Shown here piece after piece: positions 1 to 8,331 of a DNA stretch of 64,000 bases. Under the pieces are notes generated by a model, which did no database searches, was not told where the DNA came from, and saw only the letters and a program-made list of their open reading frames with translations. The stretch's first letter is position 1, and each line of letters begins with the position of its first letter. The DNA comes from Shimia sp049116215 (lineage in GTDB: Bacteria > Pseudomonadota > Alphaproteobacteria > Rhodobacterales > Rhodobacteraceae): NCBI RefSeq assembly GCF_049116215.1, contig NZ_JAGDZB010000006.1, positions 124,001 through 188,000 on the forward strand, written 5' to 3'. Position numbers and translations under genes: made by a program.

Positions 1-884
1 CAGTCGTGTAATTCGACCACGTCGACATCGTCGATGGCGATGCCGGAGGCTTCCTGCACCTGTTTTGCGGCGGCGGCGGTCATGTCGTAGCCAACCACTT
101 GCATCATGTCTTGGGCGTCAAAAGTGGAGGCGTAGTCGGTGGTCATGGATTGGGCTTTGATTTTCACAGTGGTGTCGATGCCGTGTTTGGCGGCAAAAGC
201 TTCAGAGCAGAGAATGGCGGCGGCACCGCCGCAGGTGGGTGGGCAGGCCATCAGGCGGGTCATCACGCCGTCCCACATGACCGGCGCGGCCATGACTTCT
301 TCGGTGGTGACCTCTGTTGCAAACAGGGCAAGAGGATTCTTGGTGGCATGGCGGGAGGCTTTGGCGCGGATTTTGGCAAAGTCGGCTAGCTCGGTGCCAT
401 ATTTCTCCATGTGCGATTTGCCAGCGCCGCCAAAATACCGCAGCGCCAGAGGCACTTCTGCATGGCCCACAAGCGTGTCGCAGGCAGTGTCGAAGTCATC
501 AAACGGAGTGGGGCGGTCGGTCCAATGGCTGGTCAGCGCGCCGCGTTGCATTTGTTCAAAGCCAACCGCCAGCACACAGTCGACCATGCCGCTTTCGATG
601 GCCTGGCGCGCCATGTAGAGCGCGGTTGAGCCGGTAGAGCAGTTGTTGTTCACATTGATGATGGGAATGCCAGACATGCCCACATGATAGAGAGCCTTCT
701 GACCACAGGTGCTGTCACCATAGACATAACCTGCGTAGGCCTGTTGCACGTCTTTGTAGCTGAGGCCCGCATCTTTCAACGCGGCCTGCACGGCGGCGGC
801 GCCCATTTGATCATAGCTGTCGGATGCCCCCGGTTTGGCAAATTTGATCATGCCGACGCCGGCAACAATGGTCTCTGTGCTCAT
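1..884 (-). CDS. Thiolase-family protein (SCP-x/lipid-transfer thiolase type), 3' end outside window
   Basis: This gene reads leftward out of the window, so only about the first 294 residues are present. The start ATG (complement of 882-884) follows a GGAGA ribosome site. The protein has the N-terminal thiolase fold, with the nucleophilic cysteine at about residue 82 in NNNCSTGSTAL. The later conserved stretch CPPTCGGAAAIL and a terminal VELHDC fit the SCP-x-like branch of thiolases rather than the biosynthetic FadA/PhaA type. Members act on acyl-CoA thioesters in degradative pathways such as sterol side chains or branched acids; the substrate cannot be read here. A LysR regulator is divergently placed 90 bp away and may control it. 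Confidence 0.85.
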   Translation of the reverse strand, partial: MSTETIVAGVGMIKFAKPGASDSYDQMGAAAVQAALKDAGLSYKDVQQAYAGYVYGDSTCGQKALYHVGMSGIPIINVNNNCSTGSTALYMARQAIESGMVDCVLAVGFEQMQRGALTSHWTDRPTPFDDFDTACDTLVGHAEVPLALRYFGGAGKSHMEKYGTELADFAKIRAKASRHATKNPLALFATEVTTEEVMAAPVMWDGVMTRLMACPPTCGGAAAILCSEAFAAKHGIDTTVKIKAQSMTTDYASTFDAQDMMQVVGYDMTAAAAKQVQEASGIAIDDVDVVELHD

Positions 885-974
885 GTGAAAATCTCCTCGC
901 TTGCGCGAAGTATCGGATTGACGGAGGTATCTGGCAAATTCAATATTCTCTCAAGCTATTCTTTGGAGGAATGG

Positions 975-1883
975 ATGAACCTGACCAAGCTGCGCTATGT
1001 GGTGGCGGTGGACCGGCAAGGGGCGATCTCTGCGGCAGCGCGGGCACTCAATGTCACGCAATCGGCGGTGACCAAGGCGGTCGCCGATGTGGAACAGGAT
1101 GTGGGGGCGGCGTTGTTTGAGCGGCACGCACGGGGGGTGACAGCCACGGCAGAGGGGCGGGCGTTTATTGATCGCGCGGCGCGGATACTGGCGGATGTGG
1201 ATCAACTGGTTTCGGATGTGGATCAGGGGCGACAAACGCGGGAGCAGGTGTTGCGGATTGGTGTGTCACCCAGTTCGATGGAAGGGCTGATGAGCCGGGC
1301 GATCTGGGCTTTGGTGGGGGCGCATCCGGAGGTCCGTATTCATTTGCGTGGCGCCCCGTTTGAGACGGCGGTGCAGCTATTCCGACAAGGCGATTTGGAT
1401 GCGGTCATTGGCCCGTCGCGGCCTTTGCTGGCCGAGGCTGGGGTGCGCTGTGATCCGTTGCCACCGCTCAATGCACTGTTTTTTGTCCGGCGGGGGCATC
1501 CGTTGGTGGGGCGTCCAGTGAGCAGTGAGGATTTGGCTGGGTTGCCGTTGATTGTACCGGAACCCAGCGGACCTTATGCGGAGCCGATCCAGCATTTGGT
1601 GCAAGCGGGGGAGGTGGATCCGATGCGACGGCTGCACATCATGCCAAGTTTCACCATGGCCGCCGGAGTGATTGAGCGCAGTGAGGCGGTGGGGGTTGTT
1701 GTGGACAGCTATGCTCAGAGTCGCCATTTCCGCAGTCGGTTTGAAATTCTGGACTTCCCGCAGCAGACCTCTTTGCCAATGGCGGTGGCCTATCGCAGTG
1801 GCGGGCAACGAGGGCGGGCGCTGGGCTGGTTTTTGAAAGCGGTGCAGGAGTTCCCACCTACGCTGGGGGCGGAGATGCCCTAG
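975..1883 (+). CDS. LysR-family transcriptional regulator
   Basis: The product is 302 aa, normal for LysR. An N-terminal winged helix-turn-helix (residues about 1-60, starting MNLTKLRYVVAVDRQGAIS and continuing AARALNVTQSAVTKAV) precedes a substrate-binding domain of the periplasmic-binding-protein fold. The reading frame is open further upstream, but ATG 975 is chosen because the family's typical N-terminus begins there and GGAGGA lies at 965-970. It is divergent to the thiolase gene, the usual LysR arrangement, so control of that acyl-CoA gene is a fair inference. The effector is unknown. It ends 3 bp from the convergent histidine kinase gene. Confidence 0.88.
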   Translation: MNLTKLRYVVAVDRQGAISAAARALNVTQSAVTKAVADVEQDVGAALFERHARGVTATAEGRAFIDRAARILADVDQLVSDVDQGRQTREQVLRIGVSPSSMEGLMSRAIWALVGAHPEVRIHLRGAPFETAVQLFRQGDLDAVIGPSRPLLAEAGVRCDPLPPLNALFFVRRGHPLVGRPVSSEDLAGLPLIVPEPSGPYAEPIQHLVQAGEVDPMRRLHIMPSFTMAAGVIERSEAVGVVVDSYAQSRHFRSRFEILDFPQQTSLPMAVAYRSGGQRGRALGWFLKAVQEFPPTLGAEMP

Positions 1884-1886
1884 CGG

Positions 1887-4460
1887 TTATTCGGCGGCGT
1901 CCGGCGCGTTCAGGTCAATGCGTGTGGCGCGCCACAGGGCGGGAATTTGGGTAATCAGCTCTTCAAACAGGCGTTTGTTGCCCTGTTTGGCGGCGGTGTC
2001 GGCCTGCGCCAGAATGTCGTGCAGCGCGTGGGCGCCAAAGATTGCGGCGGCGCCGGAGAGGTCATGGCAGCGTTTGGCCACATCCTGAACATCGCGGTAT
2101 GGCGCAGTGACCGCGGCTAAAAGAGCGTCGCCTTCGTTAAGAAACCGGGCTTGCAGGCGGTTGTAGGTGTCTTGTGGTAGACCGGCGCGGGTGGTTGGTT
2201 CGGGCGTGGACATCTCCGTCGTGCCGAAGCTTTCGTGCAGCATCTGTTGCAATGAGGGGCGGCTGATTGGTTTGGCCAGGAAGGCGCTCATGCCGGCGGA
2301 GAGGAAGCGGTCGCGGTCTTCGGGCAGGATGTTGGCGGAGACAGCCACGATCGGTGTGTCCTTGTTGGGGCCTGAGCCTGCGCGAATTTGTTTGGTGGCG
2401 GCAAGGCCGTCCATGACAGGCATGGCAATGTCCATCAGGATCATGTCGAAGGCTTTGACCTCCGCCAATTGCACGCCTTCGGCGCCATTGGACGCCAGGG
2501 TGACCCAGTGGCCTTCGCGTTGCAGCAGTTCTTGGGCCAGCTCGCGGTTGATCTCGTTGTCTTCGACCACCAGCATGTGCAGGTGGGTGACATCCGGTGT
2601 AGGCTCAGTGATTTGGGATGCGGGAGGTTGGCGGCCTTCCTCCATGGGCAGGCGCACCCAGAAGGTGCTGCCGACGTCCGCTGTGCTTTCCACACCAATT
2701 TCGCCGCCCAGAGCAGTGACGATGCGGCGCGCGATACCGAGGCCGAGCCCGGTGCCACCGGGGACGCGGCCCAACGTGGGGGCATTGGTGACAAAATCGT
2801 CAAATACTTTGGGCAGGCGGTCTTCGGAGATGCCGATGCCAGTGTCGCTGACCCGCAGTTCTACCGCGGGATGGCCGTTGATGGTTTCGGGCAGGGCCTC
2901 AGCCTCGATGGTGATGGTGCCGTTGTCGGTGAATTTGATGGCATTGCCCAGGAGGTTGAGCAGTATTTGCTCAAGTGCGGCGCGGTCTGTGCGGACCCAG
3001 GCGCGGGCGCGGCCTTCCCAACGCCAACTGAGCGTGGTGCCGTGGCGGTTGGCGGCGGAAAGTTGACTGTCGACCAACTCCTGCAGGAGTTTGGAGAGGT
3101 CGGTGCAGGCGATGTTGATATCGAGCTTGCCGGCCTCAAAGCGGGTGATGTCGAGCACCGTGTCGACATGGCGCATCAGCACGCGGCCGGAGATTTCCAT
3201 ATTGCGCACATAGCGGGTCTGGATCGGGCCGAGGGCTGTGTCATTCAACAGGCTGAGATTGCCAAGGATGCCGTTGAGCGGGGTGCGGATTTCGTGGCTC
3301 ATCACGGCGAGGAACTCGGCCTTGGCACGCTCGCCTGCCAAGGCGCGGTCACGGGTTTCGAGCAGCTCCTTTTCCGCGGCGACACGGTCTGAGATGTCAT
3401 GTAAAAAGCCGATGAGGATTTGTTCGTCGTTGTCCTCGGCCATTTCGATGGCGATCTCAATGGGAAAGATGGTGCCATCAGAGCGCTTGGCGTCCATGCG
3501 CACGCGGCCTTTGCCTGCGGCGTGACGGTCCTGACCGGTGAGGATGCGTTCCATGGCGCGGTAGTGGGAATCGCGCAGGTCAGGGGGGGCAATCAGATCT
3601 TGAATGTTCTTGCCGCGGATGTCTTCGTAGCGGTAGCCAAAGATGGCCTCGGACGCCTTGTTGAATTCGAGCACCGCGCCTGTGCCATCGACCACCAGTA
3701 CCCCGTCCATCGAGGTGGAGAGGATGGTACTCATACGGCGGTTCGCTTGGGACAAGGCGTGCCCTTTCTGGCGGGCGGCGCGGTTGGCGTAAAGCAAGTT
3801 GATTAGCAGGCCGATCACGGCGACGATCAGCAAGAGCGCGATGGTGGCCAGTCGATACAGTGTGTTGGTGATGCGCTGACGGGCGGCGTCGTTTTCGGCG
3901 GCATAAAGCGCGATGCCGGAGAGCGACATGGCACGGGCATCTGAGCGCAAGTGGGCGGATCGCACAGAGAGCAACGAGAGAGCGTCCGTCAAATCCTCAT
4001 CGGAGCTGTCGATGAGTGGGATGGCTTCGTCCATAAACGTGTTCATGCGTTTTAGAGCGGCGTCAAAGTCGGGCACCACAGCCAGGCGTAGGTACGCCGG
4101 TGCCGTGGCCATGGAGCCGACGCGGCTGTAGAGGATGTCAAACCGCAGGCGGAGGCGGTCAAGATCCGGATCCGGTGTGAGCCTTGCGGCTTCTAGCGCG
4201 CCTGCAAAGTCTCGCGTTTCCAATTCGATCTGCGCCAGCGACCATTCCATGTCATTGGAAGCCAATAGCTTGATGTTGCGCAGGTTGGTGAAGACTTGTG
4301 ACGCGGTGACAAAAGCGAACACCAGCAAGATCGCGATGAGGGCTGTGAGGACGAGGCCGAGAATGCGCAACGGTCGGCTTTTGCGCTGGGAGCTTGGCAG
4401 GCCCACTGCAAAGGCGGATGTGGGCAGGCGGTTCACAGCAGCGGGCCGGTGGCACGACAT
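1887..4460 (-). CDS. Hybrid sensor histidine kinase (PAS-HisKA-HATPase-REC-HPt)
   Basis: An 857-residue inner-membrane hybrid kinase. Domains in order: TM1 about 31-52; a helical periplasmic sensor of about 150 residues; TM2 about 203-223; PAS about 242-350; HisKA with phospho-acceptor His389 in SHEIRTP; HATPase with an N-box around 506, DTGIG at 539 and GTGLGLGIA; a REC domain with Asp677 and Lys730; and a C-terminal HPt with His799 in CHDLSGAAAIFG. The full four-step His-Asp-His relay is therefore on one chain and should end on a separate receiver. The best candidate is the nearby LuxR-type regulator at 5332. It follows the exported small protein gene by 74 nt, probably as one transcript. 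The start lacks a clear ribosome site and could lie slightly downstream. Confidence 0.88.
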   Translation of the reverse strand: MSCHRPAAVNRLPTSAFAVGLPSSQRKSRPLRILGLVLTALIAILLVFAFVTASQVFTNLRNIKLLASNDMEWSLAQIELETRDFAGALEAARLTPDPDLDRLRLRFDILYSRVGSMATAPAYLRLAVVPDFDAALKRMNTFMDEAIPLIDSSDEDLTDALSLLSVRSAHLRSDARAMSLSGIALYAAENDAARQRITNTLYRLATIALLLIVAVIGLLINLLYANRAARQKGHALSQANRRMSTILSTSMDGVLVVDGTGAVLEFNKASEAIFGYRYEDIRGKNIQDLIAPPDLRDSHYRAMERILTGQDRHAAGKGRVRMDAKRSDGTIFPIEIAIEMAEDNDEQILIGFLHDISDRVAAEKELLETRDRALAGERAKAEFLAVMSHEIRTPLNGILGNLSLLNDTALGPIQTRYVRNMEISGRVLMRHVDTVLDITRFEAGKLDINIACTDLSKLLQELVDSQLSAANRHGTTLSWRWEGRARAWVRTDRAALEQILLNLLGNAIKFTDNGTITIEAEALPETINGHPAVELRVSDTGIGISEDRLPKVFDDFVTNAPTLGRVPGGTGLGLGIARRIVTALGGEIGVESTADVGSTFWVRLPMEEGRQPPASQITEPTPDVTHLHMLVVEDNEINRELAQELLQREGHWVTLASNGAEGVQLAEVKAFDMILMDIAMPVMDGLAATKQIRAGSGPNKDTPIVAVSANILPEDRDRFLSAGMSAFLAKPISRPSLQQMLHESFGTTEMSTPEPTTRAGLPQDTYNRLQARFLNEGDALLAAVTAPYRDVQDVAKRCHDLSGAAAIFGAHALHDILAQADTAAKQGNKRLFEELITQIPALWRATRIDLNAPDAAE

Positions 4461-4534
4461 GGCGTCGACAGTCGAGCCGGAACGGCGAAGAGCGAATTGT
4501 AAGAAGGTACGCGCATGAGTGTCATGCGCAAACT

Positions 4535-5056
4535 TTAGTCGACGACTTCGATCCTGTCGAGTTGCCAGACAGCACGGGAGTGCACCTGCGACGTGCGGTA
4601 TTTAGGATCGGAATCAAAGGGGTAGATCACCCACAGAGGGCCTTTGTCACGGCGGTGCATGGGCACGCCGTTCATTTCGTAGGCCAAGATCGGTGCCTCG
4701 CCTTCCAGTGAGTCGACCGGAATTTCAATGGTGTAGTCGTTGATGGCGGAAGCCCGCAGCGTGCTGCCGGAACTCCCCAGAGAATCCAGCAGCGACGCTA
4801 GCGGTACACCCGTGAACATAAGAACCCCATCGGTCCATATGGTCGTGGTTGAAATGGAGACTGCGGGTAATGTGCGCAGCATCTCCAAATCGTACTGAGC
4901 CGTGTCGTCGACGTTTGTGGCGTCGATCGTGCCCGACACGGTCAGGATGACATCGCCGGACGGTGTGTCCATTGCGTCAGATGCCCAAACTGGGCCTGTG
5001 AGTGGTAGCAAAAGCCAAGCAGCAAACGCGAAAACTGATTTGGTGGTTTTTCGCAT
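4535..5056 (-). CDS. Exported molybdopterin-domain-like small protein
   Basis: A 173-residue protein with a signal peptide (MRKTTKS, hydrophobic core, ending near PVWASDA). The rest matches the small proteins annotated as molybdopterin-dependent oxidoreductases in this bacterial group: a VSGTID start, a TIWTDG..FTGVPLASLLD segment and a final DRIEVVD. The mature part contains no cysteine, so the Cys ligand that holds molybdenum in sulfite-oxidase-type enzymes is missing; redox catalysis is doubtful. The start is set at 5056, where GAGGCGG precedes ATG; the open frame continues 58 codons upstream without signal-peptide character. It lies just upstream of, and co-directional with, the histidine kinase, so it may be a periplasmic sensing partner. 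Confidence 0.75.
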   Translation of the reverse strand: MRKTTKSVFAFAAWLLLPLTGPVWASDAMDTPSGDVILTVSGTIDATNVDDTAQYDLEMLRTLPAVSISTTTIWTDGVLMFTGVPLASLLDSLGSSGSTLRASAINDYTIEIPVDSLEGEAPILAYEMNGVPMHRRDKGPLWVIYPFDSDPKYRTSQVHSRAVWQLDRIEVVD

Positions 5057-5331
5057 GTTCTGCCGCCTCGTTATGCTTAACTTCTTTATAAGACCGAACA
5101 CGTTTGACGCGCATCTGGTCAAGGGGATAAACACCCTATACAAAAGGGTAGGTTTGCCGTTAGGTAAAGCTTGGAATTTGTTTAAAATTTTCCGTATCTT
5201 CCTTAGGGGAGGCGGGACAACAGGAGACACTTGGGCCGCAGTGTTGGGTATAAGTCGCCATTGGTATGGTAATATGTGGCCTTAGTAGGGTGCGATTTAC
5301 GCGCTGATTTCCGGCCCCTTGGAGGACCGCT

Positions 5332-5946
5332 TTGAAAATTTTGATCGCTGACGACCATGATTTGCTGTTGGACACGGTGACTGCGTTTGTAGATGCCACT
5401 GGGACAATGGGGTCCGTGGGAGTGTCTAATTTGGATCAAGCGATGCAGGCGCTGGACAGCAAAGGGCCGTTTGATCTTGTTTTGCTGGATTACAATATGC
5501 CGGGGATGCAAGGCGTCGAAGGCGTCAAGCGCGTGTTGGCGCATACATCGTCACCGCGTGTTGCGTTGATCTCCGGGGAAGCCAGCCGTGAGATTGTGCA
5601 AAAGGCGATGGCGGTTGGGGCCTCAGGGTTTGTGCCCAAAACATTGCCTGCGTCATCGTTGGTCAATGCCATAAAATTTATGGCGGCCGGTGAGCAGTTT
5701 ATTCCAGCGGAGTTGATGCAGGCCGCAGAGGCGGTGGAGCCACATCCAATTGCACAAAAGCTGACTCGCCGTGAAATGCAGGTTTTGGAAGGGCTGTCAG
5801 TGGGCAAGTCCAATAAGGAAATTGCCCGGGACCTTGATCTGTCAGAGCCGACGATCAAGTTGCACGTGAAAAACCTCTACCGGAAAATTGACGCCGGCAA
5901 TCGCACCCAAGCGGCGCTGATTGCCAAAGAAGCCGGCCTGTTCTGA
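5332..5946 (+). CDS. LuxR/NarL-type response regulator, TTG start
   Basis: A 204-residue two-domain regulator. The receiver domain has acidic residues in ADDHD, phospho-acceptor Asp53 in LLDYNMPG and a conserved Lys in VPKTLP. The C-terminal LuxR helix-turn-helix (about 138-200) begins LTRREMQVLEGLSVGKSNKE. The start codon is TTG at 5332, supported by GGAGG at 5321-5325 six bases upstream and by the receiver fold beginning immediately with MKILIADDHD. It is divergent from the exported protein and hybrid kinase genes and is the obvious output of that relay, since the kinase ends in an HPt domain needing an external receiver. Target genes are unknown. Confidence 0.88.
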   Translation: MKILIADDHDLLLDTVTAFVDATGTMGSVGVSNLDQAMQALDSKGPFDLVLLDYNMPGMQGVEGVKRVLAHTSSPRVALISGEASREIVQKAMAVGASGFVPKTLPASSLVNAIKFMAAGEQFIPAELMQAAEAVEPHPIAQKLTRREMQVLEGLSVGKSNKEIARDLDLSEPTIKLHVKNLYRKIDAGNRTQAALIAKEAGLF

Positions 5947-6017
5947 CCGTATAATATGTCTGGCGTGCGAGGGGCTTGCGGCTGCAGGCCAGCTGCGCGG
6001 CGTCGAGCTTTCCCGTC

Positions 6018-6033
6018 CCTTAATGAATTAAGG
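6018..6033. repeat. Palindrome upstream of the LpxR-like gene
   Basis: CCTTAAT-ga-ATTAAGG is a 7-bp-arm inverted repeat in the 188-bp space between the response regulator and the LpxR-like gene, about 100 bp before the latter's start. It could be a regulator site or a short hairpin. No T-run follows, so it is not a convincing terminator. Confidence 0.35.
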
Positions 6034-6134
6034 ACAATTTTTACGGCATTTACCATTATGTCAGTCTTTCGCTGACGCGGGTATCCTGTGCGCGCTATCA
6101 GAACCTAGCCGGGGGGCGTTATTGGGGACTGACT

Positions 6135-7079
6135 ATGCTGCGTCGTATTGCTGCTTTGTTTTTTGTTTGGGTGCTTTCCGTTCATGCTGTGGCAGCGGAA
6201 GACAGTGACGCGTCTTTCTCGCCATTTGGCGAGCGGGAGTACCTCGGGTTTGGCAGTCTGTTTGTGAATGACTTCCTTGGGGATGGTTATGACCGCTGGC
6301 GGTCTGGCTCTTATGGCACCAGCCGTTTCTGGGGTTACGGCTGGAATGGCGCGTTGCCGCAGTCGGCAGGTGACCTTCTGGAGTTGCGTGTCGGCGGCGA
6401 GATCATGGCCCCGGCGTGCCTGAGTTCACATATCCCGTTGGACCGCCCCTGGGCTGGCATGTTGACCGCTGGCCTGCACACGCAGTTTCAGCGGCATGGC
6501 ACCGAGTTTGCCTTTGGTGGCGATGTGTTGATGATTGGTCCGCAGACTGGGCTGAACAGCCTGCAAAAGGCGATCCATGATGTGATAGGCATTGAAGGGC
6601 CTTCAGATGAGGTTCTGGCGCATCAGATCCCAAATCAGTGGCGCCTGCGCTTTGTGGGCGAAACCGGGCGTAATTTTGACCTGGGTGGCCAGGCCAGCAT
6701 GCGTCCCTTTGTGGAAGCCCGCGCGGGCGATGAAAATCTGGTGCGCGCCGGTGTGGATTTCACCTTTGGCCGGTTTGGTCGCGGCGAGTTGGTGTCGCGT
6801 GATTGGGTCACTGGCCACCGCTATCGCTCCGGTGCGCGGCAGGAAAAGGGCTTGAGTTTTGTTGTGGGTGCAGACATCGCCAAAGTGTTCAGCAGTATCT
6901 ATTTGCCCGAAGATCGCGGTTATCGGCTGACCGATACGCGCCGTCGTGTGCGCGCAGGTTTGCACTGGCAAGGCAAGAACCATCACCTGTTTTATGGTCT
7001 CACCTATTTGGGTGAAGAGTTCGATATGCAGTACCAGGGACAACTAGTTGGCGCGGTACGATTGGATATTCGCTTTTAA
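6135..7079 (+). CDS. LpxR-family outer-membrane protein (lipid A 3'-O-deacylase-like, DUF2219)
   Basis: A 314-residue protein with a cleavable signal peptide (LRRIAALFFVWVLSVHAVAA) and alternating beta-strand segments ending in an aromatic residue (RLDIRF), as in outer-membrane barrels. FVNDFLGDGYDRW with the Asn-Asp pair, the following SGSYG and the later LHTQFQRHGTEF match the LpxR/DUF2219 pattern, whose Salmonella member removes the 3' acyloxyacyl chain of lipid A. An acyl-hydrolase role in lipid A remodelling is likely, but the catalytic His/Ser set should be aligned before it is asserted. It is a single-gene unit with a GGGGA ribosome site. Confidence 0.72.
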   Translation: MLRRIAALFFVWVLSVHAVAAEDSDASFSPFGEREYLGFGSLFVNDFLGDGYDRWRSGSYGTSRFWGYGWNGALPQSAGDLLELRVGGEIMAPACLSSHIPLDRPWAGMLTAGLHTQFQRHGTEFAFGGDVLMIGPQTGLNSLQKAIHDVIGIEGPSDEVLAHQIPNQWRLRFVGETGRNFDLGGQASMRPFVEARAGDENLVRAGVDFTFGRFGRGELVSRDWVTGHRYRSGARQEKGLSFVVGADIAKVFSSIYLPEDRGYRLTDTRRRVRAGLHWQGKNHHLFYGLTYLGEEFDMQYQGQLVGAVRLDIRF

Positions 7080-7207
7080 GGTGAGGTGAGGTGTTTTTTG
7101 CAACACACTGAGCTGCCACAGTATTTTTGAAACTTCCGGCTAGGCAGCTGAACTTCGCTTTGTTAACCTGTCCGTAATAAAAAAACTACTAGGCAGGTAA
7201 TCAGGCA

Positions 7208-8278
7208 ATGAAAACGGGCTTTCGTGGCACGTTTGTCATCTCCTGGTCACAGACAGAAATAGATGGTCAGAAGGCCGCACCGTTGCAGGCGCTGGAAACA
7301 GGCGTGGTGTGGTCCTGGTCGAGGGACGCCGTCCGTGTGGACGGCCCCAATGGGTTATTGCGTCTGGACCGTGGGGAAGAAGGGGCAAACATCCGCAAGC
7401 GTGCGGCGCATATGGTGCGCAAGCTGGTTGGGGCGGCAGTGAATCATCAAACGGGCATTCAGAACTTGGATGCTGTCGATATTGAACTGCCCTTGATGGA
7501 GGGCGGTTTTGTGGTGACCGATGGGGCGGAAAGCTACACTGCAACCGTGATTGAGGTGGATGGCAGTGCGCCATTGCTGATGTTTCTGGACGAACTTCCG
7601 CCAAAGAATAAGGACTTATGGGTGGTGCATTGTGCCATGAGCACGTTGCAGCGGCCCAAATCAGTACAAGAGGGTAACGGGGTGATTTGTTTTACACCAG
7701 GCACGCGGATTGCAACGCCGCAGGGGCCACGTTTGATTGAAGAGCTGCGCGAAGGCGATCAGGTGCAGACGCGGGACAATGGTGCGCAGGAGGTCCAGTG
7801 GATCGGGGCGCGGCGTATGACCGGGGCGCGATTGTTTGCGATGCCAAAGTTGCGGCCAATCCGTATTCGTCCCGGGGCGCTGGGCATTGAGCGGCCGGAT
7901 CAGGAACTGTTGGTCAGCCCGGAGCATCGGATGCTGGTGCGCGGTGCCACGGCGCGGGCGCTGTTTAACGAAGGCGAAGTTCTGGTGGCGGCGCGGGATC
8001 TGGTGAACGGCAATAGCATCAGTGTGGATACGGCGCTTAAGGAGGTGACCTATGTGCATCTGCTGTTGCCGTGCCATGAGGTGATCTGGGCCAATGGTGT
8101 GGAGACCGAGAGTTTCCATCCGGCCAATGCGGCGCTGGATGCGTTAAAAGAAGAAGATCGGGTGCGTTTGTTTGAGCGCCAGCCAGAGTTGGCGCAGAAC
8201 CCGCACAGCTACGGGCCGCACGCGCGGCGCAATCTGACTGCCAGCGAGGCGGCGATTTTGATGCACGACGCGGCCTAG
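7208..8278 (+). CDS. Hint (hedgehog/intein) domain protein
   Basis: A 356-residue protein. Residues about 1-155 form an unrecognised N-terminal region. From the cysteine of CFTPGTRIATPQG (about residue 158) to about 310 runs a Hint_2-type domain, with SPEHRMLVRG as the internal His block and HEVIWANGVETESFHP near its end. Hint domains self-cleave through an N-S acyl shift at the first Cys. Stand-alone forms with variable N-termini are common in the Rhodobacterales and mostly uncharacterised. No signal peptide is seen. It is monocistronic and followed by a strong bidirectional terminator. Confidence 0.82.
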   Translation: MKTGFRGTFVISWSQTEIDGQKAAPLQALETGVVWSWSRDAVRVDGPNGLLRLDRGEEGANIRKRAAHMVRKLVGAAVNHQTGIQNLDAVDIELPLMEGGFVVTDGAESYTATVIEVDGSAPLLMFLDELPPKNKDLWVVHCAMSTLQRPKSVQEGNGVICFTPGTRIATPQGPRLIEELREGDQVQTRDNGAQEVQWIGARRMTGARLFAMPKLRPIRIRPGALGIERPDQELLVSPEHRMLVRGATARALFNEGEVLVAARDLVNGNSISVDTALKEVTYVHLLLPCHEVIWANGVETESFHPANAALDALKEEDRVRLFERQPELAQNPHSYGPHARRNLTASEAAILMHDAA

Positions 8279-8292
8279 TCGGAACGAAATGA

Positions 8293-8324
8293 AAAAGCCC
8301 CGGATGATCTCCGGGGCTTTTGCT
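8293..8324. terminator. Bidirectional intrinsic terminator
   Basis: A 12-bp perfect stem AAAAGCCCCGGA / TCCGGGGCTTTT with a 5-nt loop has A and T runs on both sides. It sits between the convergent Hint-protein and dehalogenase genes and serves both. Confidence 0.9.
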
Positions 8325-8331
8325 TTGTGGG

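Noticed and set aside
684..974. N-terminal extension of the LysR frame
   Set aside because: It would overlap the thiolase gene and its start; the regulator's normal N-terminus begins at 975 behind GGAGGA.
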